A program made the translations under genes and the position numbers. Shown one piece after another: positions 15,290-24,165 of a DNA stretch of 27,723 nucleotides (its first letter is position 1; each line of letters begins with the position of its first letter). The stretch covers positions 1 to 27,723 of the forward strand of contig JAICVC010000006.1 of NCBI GenBank assembly GCA_025935515.1. Direction: 5' to 3'. This DNA comes from Sphingomonas sp. GTDB lineage: Bacteria; Pseudomonadota; Alphaproteobacteria; Sphingomonadales; Sphingomonadaceae. A model generated the notes under the pieces. The model did no database searches and was not told the DNA's origin. It worked only from the letters and a program-made list of their open reading frames with translations.

Positions 15290-17557
15290 TCATCGTCTTC
15301 GGTTGTTATGCCGGATATTCGCCGGCCGTCCACGCTTGCCGCCGCCGCGCGTCCGGTCGCGACGAGGGGGCGACGAACCGCCGCCGTAGCGGCCCTCGGG
15401 GAGCTCGAAGCGCAACGAGCCGGTGACCGGATTCGCCTCGGCGAGGCGCAGCGTCAGCCGCTGGCCAACGCGATAGGTCTCGCCCGTCTCGTCGCCGACC
15501 AGCGTCCGCGCGGCCTCGTCGTAACGGAAATATTCGCGGCCGAGGTCCTTTGCGAAGATCAGGCCGTCGCCGCCCAAATCCTCGACCGCAGCGAAGAAGC
15601 CGAACGGCTGCACGCCGGTGATGCGGCACTCGACCAGTTGCCCGACCTGGTCCGACAAATAAGCCGCGACGTAGCGATCGACCGTCTCCCGCTCGGCCTC
15701 CATCGCGCGCCGCTCGAGCATCGAGATTTGCTCACCGATGGGCTCGAACCGCTCCTCCTCGCCCGGCGGCAGGCCGCCGTCGCCTAGCTTGTAGGCGCTG
15801 ACCAGCGAACGGTGGACCAGCAGGTCGGCGTAGCGCCGGATCGGCGACGTGAAATGCGCATAGCTCGCGAGCGCCAGCCCGAAATGCCCCAGTCGCTCCG
15901 GGCCATAGCGCGCCTGCATCTGCGTGCGCAGCAATTGCTCCATGATTTCCTCGCGCCCGTTGGTTTCGCCCAGCCGCTCGATGACCCGGTTGAAAGTGCC
16001 GGGCTTGATCACTTGCCCGAGTGCGAATTCGATTCCGAAGGTCTTCAGATAATCCTTGAGCGCGACCACTTTCTCGCGGCTCGGCGGCTCGTGGACCCGG
16101 TACATGACCGGCGCCTTCTTCGCTTCGAGGGCCCGCGCCGCCGCGACGTTGGCGGCTATCATGAAGTCCTCGACCAGCCGGTGTGCGTCGAGCCGGTCGC
16201 GTGGCGCGATCGAGGCGATGCGCCCCTTTTCGTCGAGCATCACTCGCCGTTCGGGCAGGTCGAGCTCGAGCGGATCGCGCTTCTGCCGCGCCGCGAACAA
16301 TGCGCGCCAGCACGCCCACAGGGGCTTCAGCGCTTTCTCGACCAGCTCGCTCGACACTGGACCTTCCATCGGCGGCATCGAGCAGGTCGGCGAAGAGACC
16401 TCGATCCGCTCCTCGGCGGGGGCATCGATCGCGGCCTGCGCATCCTCGTAGGCGATGTTGGCGGCGATCCGCACCTTCGCGCGGGTGAAGCGCCAGCTCT
16501 TGAGATTGCCTTCGCGGTCGATCTTGAGGTGGCAGGCCATCGCCGCCCGATCCTCGCCTTCCTTCAGCGAGCAGATATCGGCCGACAATTCCTCGGGCAG
16601 CATCGGCACGACGCGGTCGGGGAAATAGACGCTGTTGCCGCGCGCCCGCGCCTCGCGGTCGAGCGCGGAACCGGGGCGCACGTAGAAGCTGACGTCGGCG
16701 ATGGCGACGATCGCGTTCCAGCCCCCGTCGGCGTCCGATTCAGCCCAGATCGCATCGTCATGGTCGCGCGCATCTTCCGGATCGATCGCGACGATCGGCA
16801 AATGCGTCAGGTCCTCGCGCTCGCCCAGTGGAAGCTTCGACACCCGGTGCGCCTCGTCGATCGCCTCCTGCGCGAATTCTGCGCGAAGCCCATGCTTGTG
16901 GATCGCGATCAGGCTGAAGCTGCGCGGCGCGAAGGGATCGCCGAGCACCGCATCGACGCGGGCACTGGCACGCGGCGGCCGGCCGGTGACTTCGCACAGC
17001 ACCAGGTCGCCAGCCTCGGCGTCCTTCAAATCGGCAATCGCCAGCTCGCGCCGCTCGCGCTTGTCGACCGGGGACAGCCAGAAACGCGTGCCCTCCCGCT
17101 TGACGACGCCGAGCACCAGCTCGGCCGCGCGCTCGAGCTTCTTCATCGGATGAGCGATGAAGCCTTCGCCTTTCTGCTCGGTCCGCGCGAGCACGCGGTC
17201 GCCGATCCCGAGCGCGTCGCGGCGCCCTCGCTCGATCAGCCGCAGCCGTGGCGGCGGATTCTCGGCATGCCATTGCTCCGGAACGGCCCAGACGGTGCCG
17301 CCGTCGTCGACGGCCTGGACCCGAAGCACCGTGACCTTCGGAACGCCGCCCGACTGATGGAAGGCGCGGCCGGGCGAAGAGTCGATCAGCCCCTCGTCGG
17401 CCATGTCCTTGAGCAGCCGCTTCAAATCAATCTTGTCCTGCCCCGAGAGCCCGAACGCCCGCGCGATCTCGCGCTTGCCCGCCGGTTGGTCGGACGAAGC
17501 GATAAAATCGAGGATCTGCTTGCGGGTAGGCAGTCCTGCGGAACGCTTCCGAGCCAT
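15290..17557 (-). CDS. rnr: Ribonuclease R
   Basis: RNase R is a 3'-5' exoribonuclease that degrades structured RNA and helps in rRNA quality control and stress adaptation. The 755-aa protein has an N-terminal helix-turn-helix (TRKQILDFIASSDQPAGKRE), cold-shock-like domains, and an RNB catalytic core with the metal-binding motif IDPEDARDHDDAIW. Core blocks YRVHEPPSREK and HFGLALASYAHFTSPIRRY are present, followed by an S1 domain (GITGV-like, VECRITGVQPFGFFAAVE). It ends in a basic Gly/Arg-rich tail (KRGRPANIRHNNRRR) as in E. coli RNase R. The start ATG overlaps the stop of a 34-aa ORF as TGATG. Confidence 0.96.
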   Translation of the reverse strand: MARKRSAGLPTRKQILDFIASSDQPAGKREIARAFGLSGQDKIDLKRLLKDMADEGLIDSSPGRAFHQSGGVPKVTVLRVQAVDDGGTVWAVPEQWHAENPPPRLRLIERGRRDALGIGDRVLARTEQKGEGFIAHPMKKLERAAELVLGVVKREGTRFWLSPVDKRERRELAIADLKDAEAGDLVLCEVTGRPPRASARVDAVLGDPFAPRSFSLIAIHKHGLRAEFAQEAIDEAHRVSKLPLGEREDLTHLPIVAIDPEDARDHDDAIWAESDADGGWNAIVAIADVSFYVRPGSALDREARARGNSVYFPDRVVPMLPEELSADICSLKEGEDRAAMACHLKIDREGNLKSWRFTRAKVRIAANIAYEDAQAAIDAPAEERIEVSSPTCSMPPMEGPVSSELVEKALKPLWACWRALFAARQKRDPLELDLPERRVMLDEKGRIASIAPRDRLDAHRLVEDFMIAANVAAARALEAKKAPVMYRVHEPPSREKVVALKDYLKTFGIEFALGQVIKPGTFNRVIERLGETNGREEIMEQLLRTQMQARYGPERLGHFGLALASYAHFTSPIRRYADLLVHRSLVSAYKLGDGGLPPGEEERFEPIGEQISMLERRAMEAERETVDRYVAAYLSDQVGQLVECRITGVQPFGFFAAVEDLGGDGLIFAKDLGREYFRYDEAARTLVGDETGETYRVGQRLTLRLAEANPVTGSLRFELPEGRYGGGSSPPRRDRTRGGGKRGRPANIRHNNRRR

Positions 17558-17661
17558 CAGAACTGAGCGCGAAGTGGAAGAATCGGGTCTCCCTCCACTT
17601 CGTCCACTTCGTAACCTTCGCGATCGTTCGCCAGGTGCCGGCGGCGGATGCGAAAACTCAT
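17557..17661 (-). CDS. Possible 34-aa small protein coupled to rnr
   Basis: A short frame encodes a basic N-terminus (MSFRIRRRHLANDREG) and an acidic C-terminus (YEVDEVEGDPILPLRAQF). Its TGA overlaps the rnr ATG as TGATG, the arrangement typical of translational coupling. No good ribosome-binding site precedes its ATG. It may be a genuine small protein or an upstream ORF controlling rnr; it has no recognisable domain. Confidence 0.45.
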   Translation of the reverse strand: MSFRIRRRHLANDREGYEVDEVEGDPILPLRAQF

Positions 17662-17704
17662 AGTTTTGCGCCTAGCCGAGCAGAGCCCCTGTAGGACAGC
17701 AGAA

Positions 17705-17968
17705 TCAACGCAGCTGGCTGTCCTTGCTGCCGCGGCGGTTGATGGTGGAGTGAACCACGCGCTTGTCGCGCTCTGACTGGCAGGCGACGCAGGTGCGAAC
17801 GCCGGGCAGCGCCTCGCGCCGCTTCGCGGGGATTGGTTCGCCGCAATCGTCGCATTCCTCCGCACTCTCGCCCTTGGGCGTCAGCGCGCGGGCGCGAAGG
17901 ATTGCTTCCTTCACGGTGTCGTCGATCTGGTCCTGCACCGCGCCGTCGCGCGTCCATCCACCGGCCAT
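17705..17968 (-). CDS. DksA/TraR-family C4 zinc-finger protein (YbiI-like)
   Basis: The 87-aa protein has the short TraR/YbiI architecture: an N-terminal helix (DQIDDTVKEAILRARAL) and a zinc finger with C39-x2-C42 (CDDC) and C60-x2-C63 (CVAC) around the block GEPIPAKRREALPGVRTC. Family members bind the RNA polymerase secondary channel and can modulate transcription with or without ppGpp. It lacks the long coiled coil of full-length DksA. AAGGAGGAG seven bases before the ATG is a strong ribosome-binding site. A palindromic repeat lies just upstream. Confidence 0.92.
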   Translation of the reverse strand: MAGGWTRDGAVQDQIDDTVKEAILRARALTPKGESAEECDDCGEPIPAKRREALPGVRTCVACQSERDKRVVHSTINRRGSKDSQLR

Positions 17969-17984
17969 GACGCAACTCCTCCTT

Positions 17985-18064
17985 CGTCATTGCGAGGCGC
18001 GAAGCGCCGCGGCAATCCAGCAATCAACGCGAAACTGGATTGCTTCGCTCCGCTCGCAATGACG
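17985..18064. repeat. Palindromic intergenic repeat, copy 2
   Basis: An 80-base imperfect palindrome. Outer arms CGTCATTGCGAG and CTCGCAATGACG are perfect complements, and inner CAATCCAG faces CTGGATTG around an A-rich loop. The last 30 bases are identical to those of copy 3. It lies between the M28 peptidase stop and the strong ribosome-binding site of the DksA-like gene, filling nearly the whole gap. Confidence 0.88.
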
Positions 18065-18067
18065 AGC

Positions 18068-19486
18068 TTACTTCTTCGGTGGAGCAATATAGGGATGGAA
18101 CGCCCCGCCCGGTACCGCAGAGGCGACTGGGCTCTCGAACCCGTCCTTGCTCACCGAGGAAACGCCGAACACCCAGTCGTCTACGCGGATGTGGGGCAGG
18201 GTGACGTCGCAGATAAGGTCTGTCTCGGGTACCAAACCCTGCGGCGTGGCCTCCCGGATTGGTGGCGGGAAACATCCGTTGCCGAGAGGTACGGACATTA
18301 TGTCCACTTCACGTGCAACCTCCCACTGGTTGGAGTCTGTTCGCCGCCAGCGAACCATGTATCGCCAAGCGCTGGAGACCCGTGGAAAACTGATGTGCGT
18401 ATCCGTGCTCACCGCGCCTTCAACCTTCGGCTCGGGCGGCGGTGGGGCGCTGGCGATGCTCGCGAGCGCGGCGACGTTCAGCTTGGTCATCTTGGCGAGA
18501 TAGGCTAAGTCGACATGGTCGATGATGTCGCCGTAACGCTTGCCGTTCTCGGTCCTCAAATCCTGATGCTGCCAGTCGTAATTCTCGATCGCGACGCTGA
18601 TCCGCGCCGCCGGATAGCCCATCTCGAGGAAAGGAATGTGGTCGCCGCCGCGGCCGAAGCGATCCGTGCGCCAGATCTGCCGCACGTCGAGCCCGATCTT
18701 CAGCCTGTCGGCGAGGCTGTCGAGATAGCGCGAGATGTTGCGCGAGGGCGCGTCATTCTCGCCGCCGAGGCTGTGGGTCTGCGCGGCCAGCTCCGCCTGC
18801 CCCTGCGAGCGCGGCCCCTCCGACAGTACCCGCGCATGCGTGGAATCGCAGACGCCGTCCGATGAGCATGAATTGCCGATGATGTCGTTGTTGAGCACGG
18901 CGACGACATTCCAGCCCTGCGCCTTGGCGTAGTTCGCCAGCACCTTGCCGCCCATCAGCCCCTGCTCTTCGCCAGACAGCGCGGCATAGACGATCGTCCC
19001 GGGGAACTTGTGTTTCGACAGCACCCGCGCTGCCTCGACCACTGCGGCGGTGCCGGAGCCGTCGTCGTTCGCGCCGGGCGCCTCCGAGGTGAAGTTCATG
19101 ACGTCGGTAACGCGGCTGTCGATGTGCCCCTGGATAATGACGACGTCGTTGGGCCGATCGGTGCCGCGCTGGATCGCGACCATGTCGCAGATGCGCGTCG
19201 GCGTTGGCACACGCTGGTTGGTCATGATCTCGCACGGCCGAATTGTTTCCAGCCCGAAGCTCTTGAACTGGCCCTCGGTCCAGTTCAGCGCAGCGCCGAT
19301 CCCGCGCTTCGGGTCGGTCTGACTCGACAAGGTGTGCCTAGTCCCGAAACTCACCAGAGACTCGATCGTGTTCCGCAGCTGAGCCTGGCTGACGGGCGCG
19401 ATAATCGCTCGGAGCTTCGCATCCACGGACGGAGCCGGCGCGGCCCCGACCAGCAGCAGGCACCCGACAGCAGCCAGTTTACGCAT
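18068..19486 (-). CDS. Secreted M28-family zinc metallopeptidase
   Basis: This is a probable co-catalytic two-zinc aminopeptidase acting in the periplasm or outside the cell. The 472-aa protein has a signal peptide (MRKLAAVGCLLLVGAAPAPS). M28 metal ligands are visible in order: H121 in GHIDS, D141 in GANDDGSG, the catalytic Glu pair in LSGEEQGLMG (173-174), D201 in NNDIIGN, and the His of DIIDHVDLAYL. After the peptidase domain comes a C-terminal beta-rich domain (about 370-472, SFPRVSSAWRYMVRWRRTD), possibly fibronectin type III-like. GGGAG seven bases upstream supports the ATG at 19486. It is divergent from mmsA across about 100 bases. Confidence 0.9.
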   Translation of the reverse strand: MRKLAAVGCLLLVGAAPAPSVDAKLRAIIAPVSQAQLRNTIESLVSFGTRHTLSSQTDPKRGIGAALNWTEGQFKSFGLETIRPCEIMTNQRVPTPTRICDMVAIQRGTDRPNDVVIIQGHIDSRVTDVMNFTSEAPGANDDGSGTAAVVEAARVLSKHKFPGTIVYAALSGEEQGLMGGKVLANYAKAQGWNVVAVLNNDIIGNSCSSDGVCDSTHARVLSEGPRSQGQAELAAQTHSLGGENDAPSRNISRYLDSLADRLKIGLDVRQIWRTDRFGRGGDHIPFLEMGYPAARISVAIENYDWQHQDLRTENGKRYGDIIDHVDLAYLAKMTKLNVAALASIASAPPPPEPKVEGAVSTDTHISFPRVSSAWRYMVRWRRTDSNQWEVAREVDIMSVPLGNGCFPPPIREATPQGLVPETDLICDVTLPHIRVDDWVFGVSSVSKDGFESPVASAVPGGAFHPYIAPPKK

Positions 19487-19587
19487 CGCGACTCTCCCTC
19501 TCCTCGGCCCGGGCAACTGGCATTTGCGTCTGGCCGGGTCTAGTGCCGCCACCATTCCCACTTGAGACTCCACGAGGACGCGTACCA

Positions 19588-21087
19588 ATGCTTCGCAGCA
19601 TCGACCATTTCATCGGCGGTTCCACTTTCGCTTCGGGCGAGCGCCAGGGGGATGTGTTCGACCCCAACCAGGGCCAGGTCCAGGCCCACGTCCGCCTCGG
19701 CACCGCGGCCGACCTGCAGAAGGCGGTCGACGCCGCCAAGGCCGCGCAGCCGGGCTGGGCCGCGACCAACCCGCAGCGTCGCGCGCGCGTCATGTTCAAG
19801 TTCAAGGAGCTGGTCGAGAAGAACATGGATGAGCTCGCGCACCTGCTGTCGAGCGAGCACGGCAAGGTCATCGCCGACGCCCGCGGGGATGTGCAGCGCG
19901 GGCTCGAGGTCATCGAATATGCCTGCGGAATCCCGCAGGCGCTGAAGGGCGAATATACCGTCGGCGCGGGGCCGGGCATCGACGTCTATTCGATGCGCCA
20001 ACCGCTCGGCATCGGCGCCGGGATCACGCCGTTCAACTTCCCGGCGATGATCCCGATGTGGATGTTCGGAATGGCGATCGCCTGCGGCAACGCCTTCATC
20101 GTCAAGCCGAGCGAACGGGACCCAAGCGTCCCCAACCGGCTGGCCGAGCTGATGAAGGAAGCGGGCCTCCCCGATGGGATCCTCAACGTCGTCCACGGCG
20201 ACAAGGAGATGGTCGACGCGATCCTCGACCACCCGGACATCGCGGCGGTGAGCTTCGTCGGCAGCAGCGACATCGCCCAGTACATTTACTCGCGCGGCAC
20301 CGCGAACGGGAAGCGGGTCCAGGCGTTCGGCGGCGCCAAGAACCACGGCATCGTCATGCCCGATGCCGACCTCGACCAGGTCGTCAACGACCTCGCCGGC
20401 GCCGCATTCGGCTCGGCCGGCGAGCGCTGCATGGCGCTGCCGGTGGTTGTGCCCGTCGGCGATGAAACCGCCGACCGCCTCCGCGAGAAGCTCATTCCTG
20501 CCATCGAGTCCCTCCGCGTCGGCGTTTCGACCGATCCGGACGCCCATTACGGCCCGGTGGTCAGCAAGGCGCACAAGGAGCGCATCGAGCACTACATCCA
20601 GATGTGCATCGACGAAGGCGGCGAGTTGGTCGTCGATGGCCGCGGCTTCACGCTCCAGGGCCACGAGGAAGGCTTCTTCATCGGCCCGACCCTATTCGAC
20701 CACGTCACGCCGGACATGAAGAGCTACCAGGACGAGATTTTCGGCCCGGTGCTGCAGATGGTCCGCGCCAGGGATTTCGAGGAAGCGGTGCGCCTGCCCT
20801 CGAGCCACGAGTACGGAAACGGCGTCGCCATCTTCACCCGCAATGGCCACGCCGCCCGCGAGTTCACCGCCCGCGTCAACGTCGGGATGGTCGGCATCAA
20901 CGTGCCGATCCCGGTGCCGGTCAGCTACCACAGCTTCGGGGGCTGGAAGCGCTCCGGCTTCGGCGACATCGGCCAGTATGGGCAGGAGGGCTTGCGCTTC
21001 TGGACCAAGAACAAGGTGGTGACGCAGCGCTGGCCCGACGGCGGCGCCCACGGCGAAAGCGCGTTCATCATCCCGACGTTCGGGTGA
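19588..21087 (+). CDS. mmsA: CoA-acylating methylmalonate-semialdehyde dehydrogenase
   Basis: MmsA converts methylmalonate semialdehyde to propionyl-CoA (and malonate semialdehyde to acetyl-CoA) using NAD and CoA, the last step of valine breakdown. The 499-aa protein has the MmsA blocks IGAGITPFNFPAMIPMWMF, KPSERDPSVPNRL and the catalytic C281 in GSAGERCMALPV. The usual ALDH general-base Glu is replaced by Asn in FGGAKNHGIVMPDA, as is characteristic of this CoA-dependent class. It ends FFG/WTKNKVVTQRWP-like (RFWTKNKVVTQRWP). GAGG precedes the ATG at 19588 by nine bases. The valine operon genes follow after three small exported-protein genes. Confidence 0.95.
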   Translation: MLRSIDHFIGGSTFASGERQGDVFDPNQGQVQAHVRLGTAADLQKAVDAAKAAQPGWAATNPQRRARVMFKFKELVEKNMDELAHLLSSEHGKVIADARGDVQRGLEVIEYACGIPQALKGEYTVGAGPGIDVYSMRQPLGIGAGITPFNFPAMIPMWMFGMAIACGNAFIVKPSERDPSVPNRLAELMKEAGLPDGILNVVHGDKEMVDAILDHPDIAAVSFVGSSDIAQYIYSRGTANGKRVQAFGGAKNHGIVMPDADLDQVVNDLAGAAFGSAGERCMALPVVVPVGDETADRLREKLIPAIESLRVGVSTDPDAHYGPVVSKAHKERIEHYIQMCIDEGGELVVDGRGFTLQGHEEGFFIGPTLFDHVTPDMKSYQDEIFGPVLQMVRARDFEEAVRLPSSHEYGNGVAIFTRNGHAAREFTARVNVGMVGINVPIPVPVSYHSFGGWKRSGFGDIGQYGQEGLRFWTKNKVVTQRWPDGGAHGESAFIIPTFG

Positions 21088-21153
21088 GGCTGCTGGTTCG
21101 GCGCGCCGTTTCAAGCTAAGGCACCGCCATCGTTTCGGCGATGGGGGTGAGTC

Positions 21154-21594
21154 ATGATCCTGCTGACGATTGCCGCGGCGGCCGCGATGCAATGGACCGG
21201 CCCGCGCACCGTGGAGTATACGGGACCGGGTTATTTTTGCGGCGGCGGCTATGCCGTTCGCCTGGCGCGTGGCGACCGCGCCTTGATCCTTCCGCAGGGA
21301 CATGGCGGCGCGCAGGGCGCTCGCGTCGTGCTGGCGGGGCGCGAGGTGAATGTCTGGAGCGGCGCACCGCCGCAGCCAGGGCAGCTGGTCCTGCGCTATC
21401 GCGGCGGCGCGGTGCGGCAGCAGGCCGAGGGCGGCGGGGTTTCCTATGTCGTCTCCGACCAGACCGACTTCGGGCTCCGGCTGACCAGCGAGGCGTTCCG
21501 CGGGTTCAAGCGCGACGGCTGGTTCTTCAGCCGGGCGGATTTCCGGGAAGGCGTCGACGACCGCGTCCCCTGCCTGGCCGCGGTCAGCTACTAG
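21154..21594 (+). CDS. Hypothetical small exported protein
   Basis: The 146-aa product has a short hydrophobic N-terminus (MILLTIAAAAAMQW) that may act as a signal sequence. The rest looks like a small beta-rich domain (GYAVRLARGDRALIL, VVLAGREVNVWSG, LVLRYRGGAVRQQ). Two cysteines (GYFCGG and PCLAAVSY) near the ends could be disulfide-bonded. GGGGGTGA lies a few bases before the ATG, overlapping a small CCATCG/CGATGG hairpin. I recognise no family. Confidence 0.7.
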   Translation: MILLTIAAAAAMQWTGPRTVEYTGPGYFCGGGYAVRLARGDRALILPQGHGGAQGARVVLAGREVNVWSGAPPQPGQLVLRYRGGAVRQQAEGGGVSYVVSDQTDFGLRLTSEAFRGFKRDGWFFSRADFREGVDDRVPCLAAVSY

Positions 21595-21650
21595 CAGCTC
21601 GTCCTCGCATCGGGCTGCAACGGAATGCATGCCTGAACGGTTGAACGGCC

Positions 21651-22139
21651 GTGATGCGTGTGCCGTTCGCCACTATTGCGCTCCTGTTCGCAGTCGCCGC
21701 CTGCGGCGGCCGCGACCCGGTGGACGACAAGGCCGTAGCCGGGACTGCTGGCCTCCCGGACACCAAGGCGACCGCGCCCAGCGCCTCGGGCGGGCCGCGT
21801 GCCGATACCCAGCCGGCCAAGCCGCTTCCTCCGCCAACATCCAAAATCCCGGCGGGGCTGCAGGGGCGTTGGGGTCTCACGCCCGGGGACTGCATGACCG
21901 GCCGAAGTGACGCGAAGGGGCTGCTGACAATCACCGCCGACGATTTGCACTTCTACGAATCGCGCGCCGTTCCCGCCGCGGGCATTGCCAGCGACGACGA
22001 TTCGATCAGCGGCGATTTCGCCTTCACCGGCGAAGGCCAGAGCTGGACCAGATATGAGGCCCTAAAGGTCGAAAAAGGGCGGCTGACGCGGACCGAAACC
22101 AAGCCAAGCGCGAGCTTCATTTATGCCAAATGCAACTAG
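21651..22139 (+). CDS. Hypothetical lipoprotein with a C-terminal calycin-like domain
   Basis: The 162-aa protein has a lipoprotein signal (MRVPFATIALLFAVAAC, lipobox VAAC) followed by a Pro/Ala-rich linker (about 25-65). The globular C-terminus starts at IPAGLQGRWGLTPGDC. The pattern RWGLTPGDCMTG...GLLTITADDLHFYES resembles small alphaproteobacterial proteins that sense or bind periplasmic ligands, but I cannot name a function. A GTG at 21651 precedes the ATG at 21654; either may start. Its 3' end overlaps the next gene by 17 bases, implying coupling. Confidence 0.75.
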   Translation: MMRVPFATIALLFAVAACGGRDPVDDKAVAGTAGLPDTKATAPSASGGPRADTQPAKPLPPPTSKIPAGLQGRWGLTPGDCMTGRSDAKGLLTITADDLHFYESRAVPAAGIASDDDSISGDFAFTGEGQSWTRYEALKVEKGRLTRTETKPSASFIYAKCN

Positions 22140-22374
22140 GATCCTGACTTTGTTCGTCGGCGCTGCGGCGCTTGCAGGTTGCCACAAGGCGGAAACCAAC
22201 GAAGCGGCGGCCAACGCCGATATGTCGGTCGAGGGCAACCTGGCGTACGGCCAGCTGCCGGCCAACGCCGAGATCGAGACTCTGCCTCCCGACGAAAGCA
22301 GCGAAACCTCGTCGGGCGAGCTCAACGCCGGCGACGACAATCCCGACGTCAACGACCTCGGCAACAACCACTGA
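22123..22374 (+). CDS. Hypothetical small acidic lipoprotein
   Basis: The 83-aa protein has a lipoprotein signal (ILTLFVGAAALAGC, lipobox LAGC). The remainder is low-complexity and acidic, ending PDVNDLGNNH, with no aromatic core. It probably forms a flexible lipid-anchored tail rather than a folded domain. It overlaps the preceding lipoprotein gene by 17 bases and ends 16 bases before the GST start. No named family is recognised. Confidence 0.65.
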   Translation: MPNATRILTLFVGAAALAGCHKAETNEAAANADMSVEGNLAYGQLPANAEIETLPPDESSETSSGELNAGDDNPDVNDLGNNH

Positions 22375-22390
22375 TCAGGAGGACTCGGCG

Positions 22391-23008
22391 ATGAAGCTTT
22401 ATTATTCGCCCGGCGCCTGCTCCCAGGCCCCGCACATCCTGCTCCACGAGATCGGCCTCGCGCATGACGCCGCGCGGGTCGACTTGCGCAGCAAGACGCT
22501 AGAGGACGGCAGCTCGTACCTGCAGATCAACCCCAAAGGCGCGGTTCCCGCGCTCGCACTCGACAATGGCGAAGTGCTGACCGAGAACGCGGTGATCCTG
22601 CAATATCTCGGAGACCGCGCCGGGTCCGATGTCCTGCCCCCGGTCGGCGATTTTCGCCGCTACCGCGTGCTCGAAATGGTCAATTTCATCACCACCGAGC
22701 TGCACAAGAGCTTCTCTCCCCTGTTCAGCCGCGACGCCGGCGACGAAACGAAGAAATTCTTCCGGGACCACATCGCCCGCAAGCTCGATTATGTCGAAGG
22801 CCGGCTCGGCAGCGGACCCTTCGTGCTCGGCGACACGCTGACGCTAGCCGATCCGTACCTGTTCGTGATCAGCGGCTGGACCGACATGATGATCGGGCTA
22901 ACCAACTGGCCCAACCTGACCGCATTTCGGGAGCGCTTGATGCAGCGCCCTTCGGTCCGCCACGTGCTTCGGTTCGAAGGATTGCTCAAAGAGGAAGTCG
23001 CGGGCTAG
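22391..23008 (+). CDS. Glutathione S-transferase, beta-class-like
   Basis: The 205-aa protein has the thioredoxin-fold N-terminal domain (MKLYYSPGACSQAPHILLHE) with C10, the cysteine typical of bacterial beta-class GSTs. The cis-proline block NPKGAVPAL and the glutathione-binding TENAVILQYLGD follow. The helical C-terminal domain contains LGDTLTLADPYLFV with the N-capping motif. Such enzymes conjugate or reduce electrophiles; the substrate is unknown. TCAGGAGG precedes the ATG at a good distance. Its place at the head of the acyl-CoA genes may be incidental, or it may handle reactive acrylyl-type thioesters such as methacrylyl-CoA; that is speculative. Confidence 0.92.
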   Translation: MKLYYSPGACSQAPHILLHEIGLAHDAARVDLRSKTLEDGSSYLQINPKGAVPALALDNGEVLTENAVILQYLGDRAGSDVLPPVGDFRRYRVLEMVNFITTELHKSFSPLFSRDAGDETKKFFRDHIARKLDYVEGRLGSGPFVLGDTLTLADPYLFVISGWTDMMIGLTNWPNLTAFRERLMQRPSVRHVLRFEGLLKEEVAG

Positions 23009-23020
23009 AGCGCCCGCGCG

Positions 23021-24163
23021 ATGACCCAGTTCGACCTGACCGACGACCAGCTCCAGATCCAGGAGATGGCGCGCAAGTTCACCGCCGACGCCATTACGCC
23101 CTTCGCGGCCGAGTGGGACGAGAAGCACATCTTCCCGCGCGATACGATCCGTGAGGCCGCCGAGCTCGGCTTCGGCGCCATCTACGTGTCGGAGGAAAGC
23201 GGCGGCATCGGCTTGGGGCGGCTGGAGGCTGCCCTGATCTTCGAGGCGTTGGCGTACGGCTGCCCCTCCACCAGCGCGTTCATCTCGATCCACAACATGG
23301 TCTGCTGGATGATCGACCGCTTCGGCTCGGCCGAGGTGAAGCAGCGGTATCTTCCCGCAATGATTACCATGGACCACATGGGCAGCTACTGCCTGACCGA
23401 GCCCTCGTCGGGATCCGACGCGGCGGCGCTCAAGACCAGGGCCGTGCTCGACGGCGATCATTATGTCGTAACGGGATCCAAGGCGTTCATCTCCGGCGGC
23501 GGCGCCAACGACGTGATGGTGGCGATGGCCCGCACCGGCGAGGACGGCCCTAAGGGAATTACCGCCCTCGTCATCGAAAAGGACATGAAGGGCGTCAGCT
23601 TCGGCGCGCAGGAGAAGAAGCTGGGCTGGCATTCGCAGCCGACGAGCCAGGTGAATTTCGACGAAGTTCGCGTTCCCGTCGCCAATCGCGTCGGCGCCGA
23701 AGGCGAAGGCTTTCGAATCGCCATGATGGGTCTCGACGGCGGTCGGCTGAACATCGGCGCCTGTTCGCTCGGAGGCGGCCAGCGCTGCCTCGACGAGGCA
23801 ATCACCTACACCAAGGACCGCAAGCAGTTCGGCCAGGCGATCGCCGACTTCCAGGCGACGCAATTCACCTTGGCCGACATGGAGACCGAGCTGCAGGCCG
23901 CTCGCTACCTTCTCTATGTCGCAGCGGCCAAGGTCACCGCCAATGCGCCCGACAAGACCAGGTTCGCAGCGATGGCCAAGCGCCTCGCGACCGACACCGG
24001 CTCGTCGGTGGTCGACCGCGCGCTCCAGCTTCACGGGGGCTACGGCTATCTGATGGACTATCCGATCGAACGCTTTTGGCGCGATCTTCGCGTCCATTCG
24101 ATCCTCGAGGGCACCAACCAGGTCATGCGTGTGATCGTCAGCCGCGACATGCTTCGGCAATAG
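23021..24163 (+). CDS. Acyl-CoA dehydrogenase, isobutyryl-CoA dehydrogenase-like
   Basis: This is an FAD-dependent enzyme that probably oxidises isobutyryl-CoA to methacrylyl-CoA in valine catabolism. The 380-aa protein has the ACAD signature YCLTEPSSGSDAAALKT, the FAD block LGWHSQPTSQVNFDEV and GIACSLGG-like GACSLGGGQRCLDEA. The second signature is QLHGGYGYLMDYPIERFWRD, with the catalytic Glu E363 in ILEGTNQVMR. The position of this Glu and the neighbouring HIBCH and MmsA genes favour an ACAD8-like role over straight-chain substrates. It starts 12 bases after the GST stop and ends two bases before phaC. Confidence 0.93.
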   Translation: MTQFDLTDDQLQIQEMARKFTADAITPFAAEWDEKHIFPRDTIREAAELGFGAIYVSEESGGIGLGRLEAALIFEALAYGCPSTSAFISIHNMVCWMIDRFGSAEVKQRYLPAMITMDHMGSYCLTEPSSGSDAAALKTRAVLDGDHYVVTGSKAFISGGGANDVMVAMARTGEDGPKGITALVIEKDMKGVSFGAQEKKLGWHSQPTSQVNFDEVRVPVANRVGAEGEGFRIAMMGLDGGRLNIGACSLGGGQRCLDEAITYTKDRKQFGQAIADFQATQFTLADMETELQAARYLLYVAAAKVTANAPDKTRFAAMAKRLATDTGSSVVDRALQLHGGYGYLMDYPIERFWRDLRVHSILEGTNQVMRVIVSRDMLRQ

Positions 24164-24165
24164 TC

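Noticed and set aside
21127..21144. Hairpin CCATCG/CGATGG before the 21154 gene as a riboswitch or terminator.
   Set aside because: The stem has only 6 bp and overlaps the ribosome-binding site; support is too thin for a named element.
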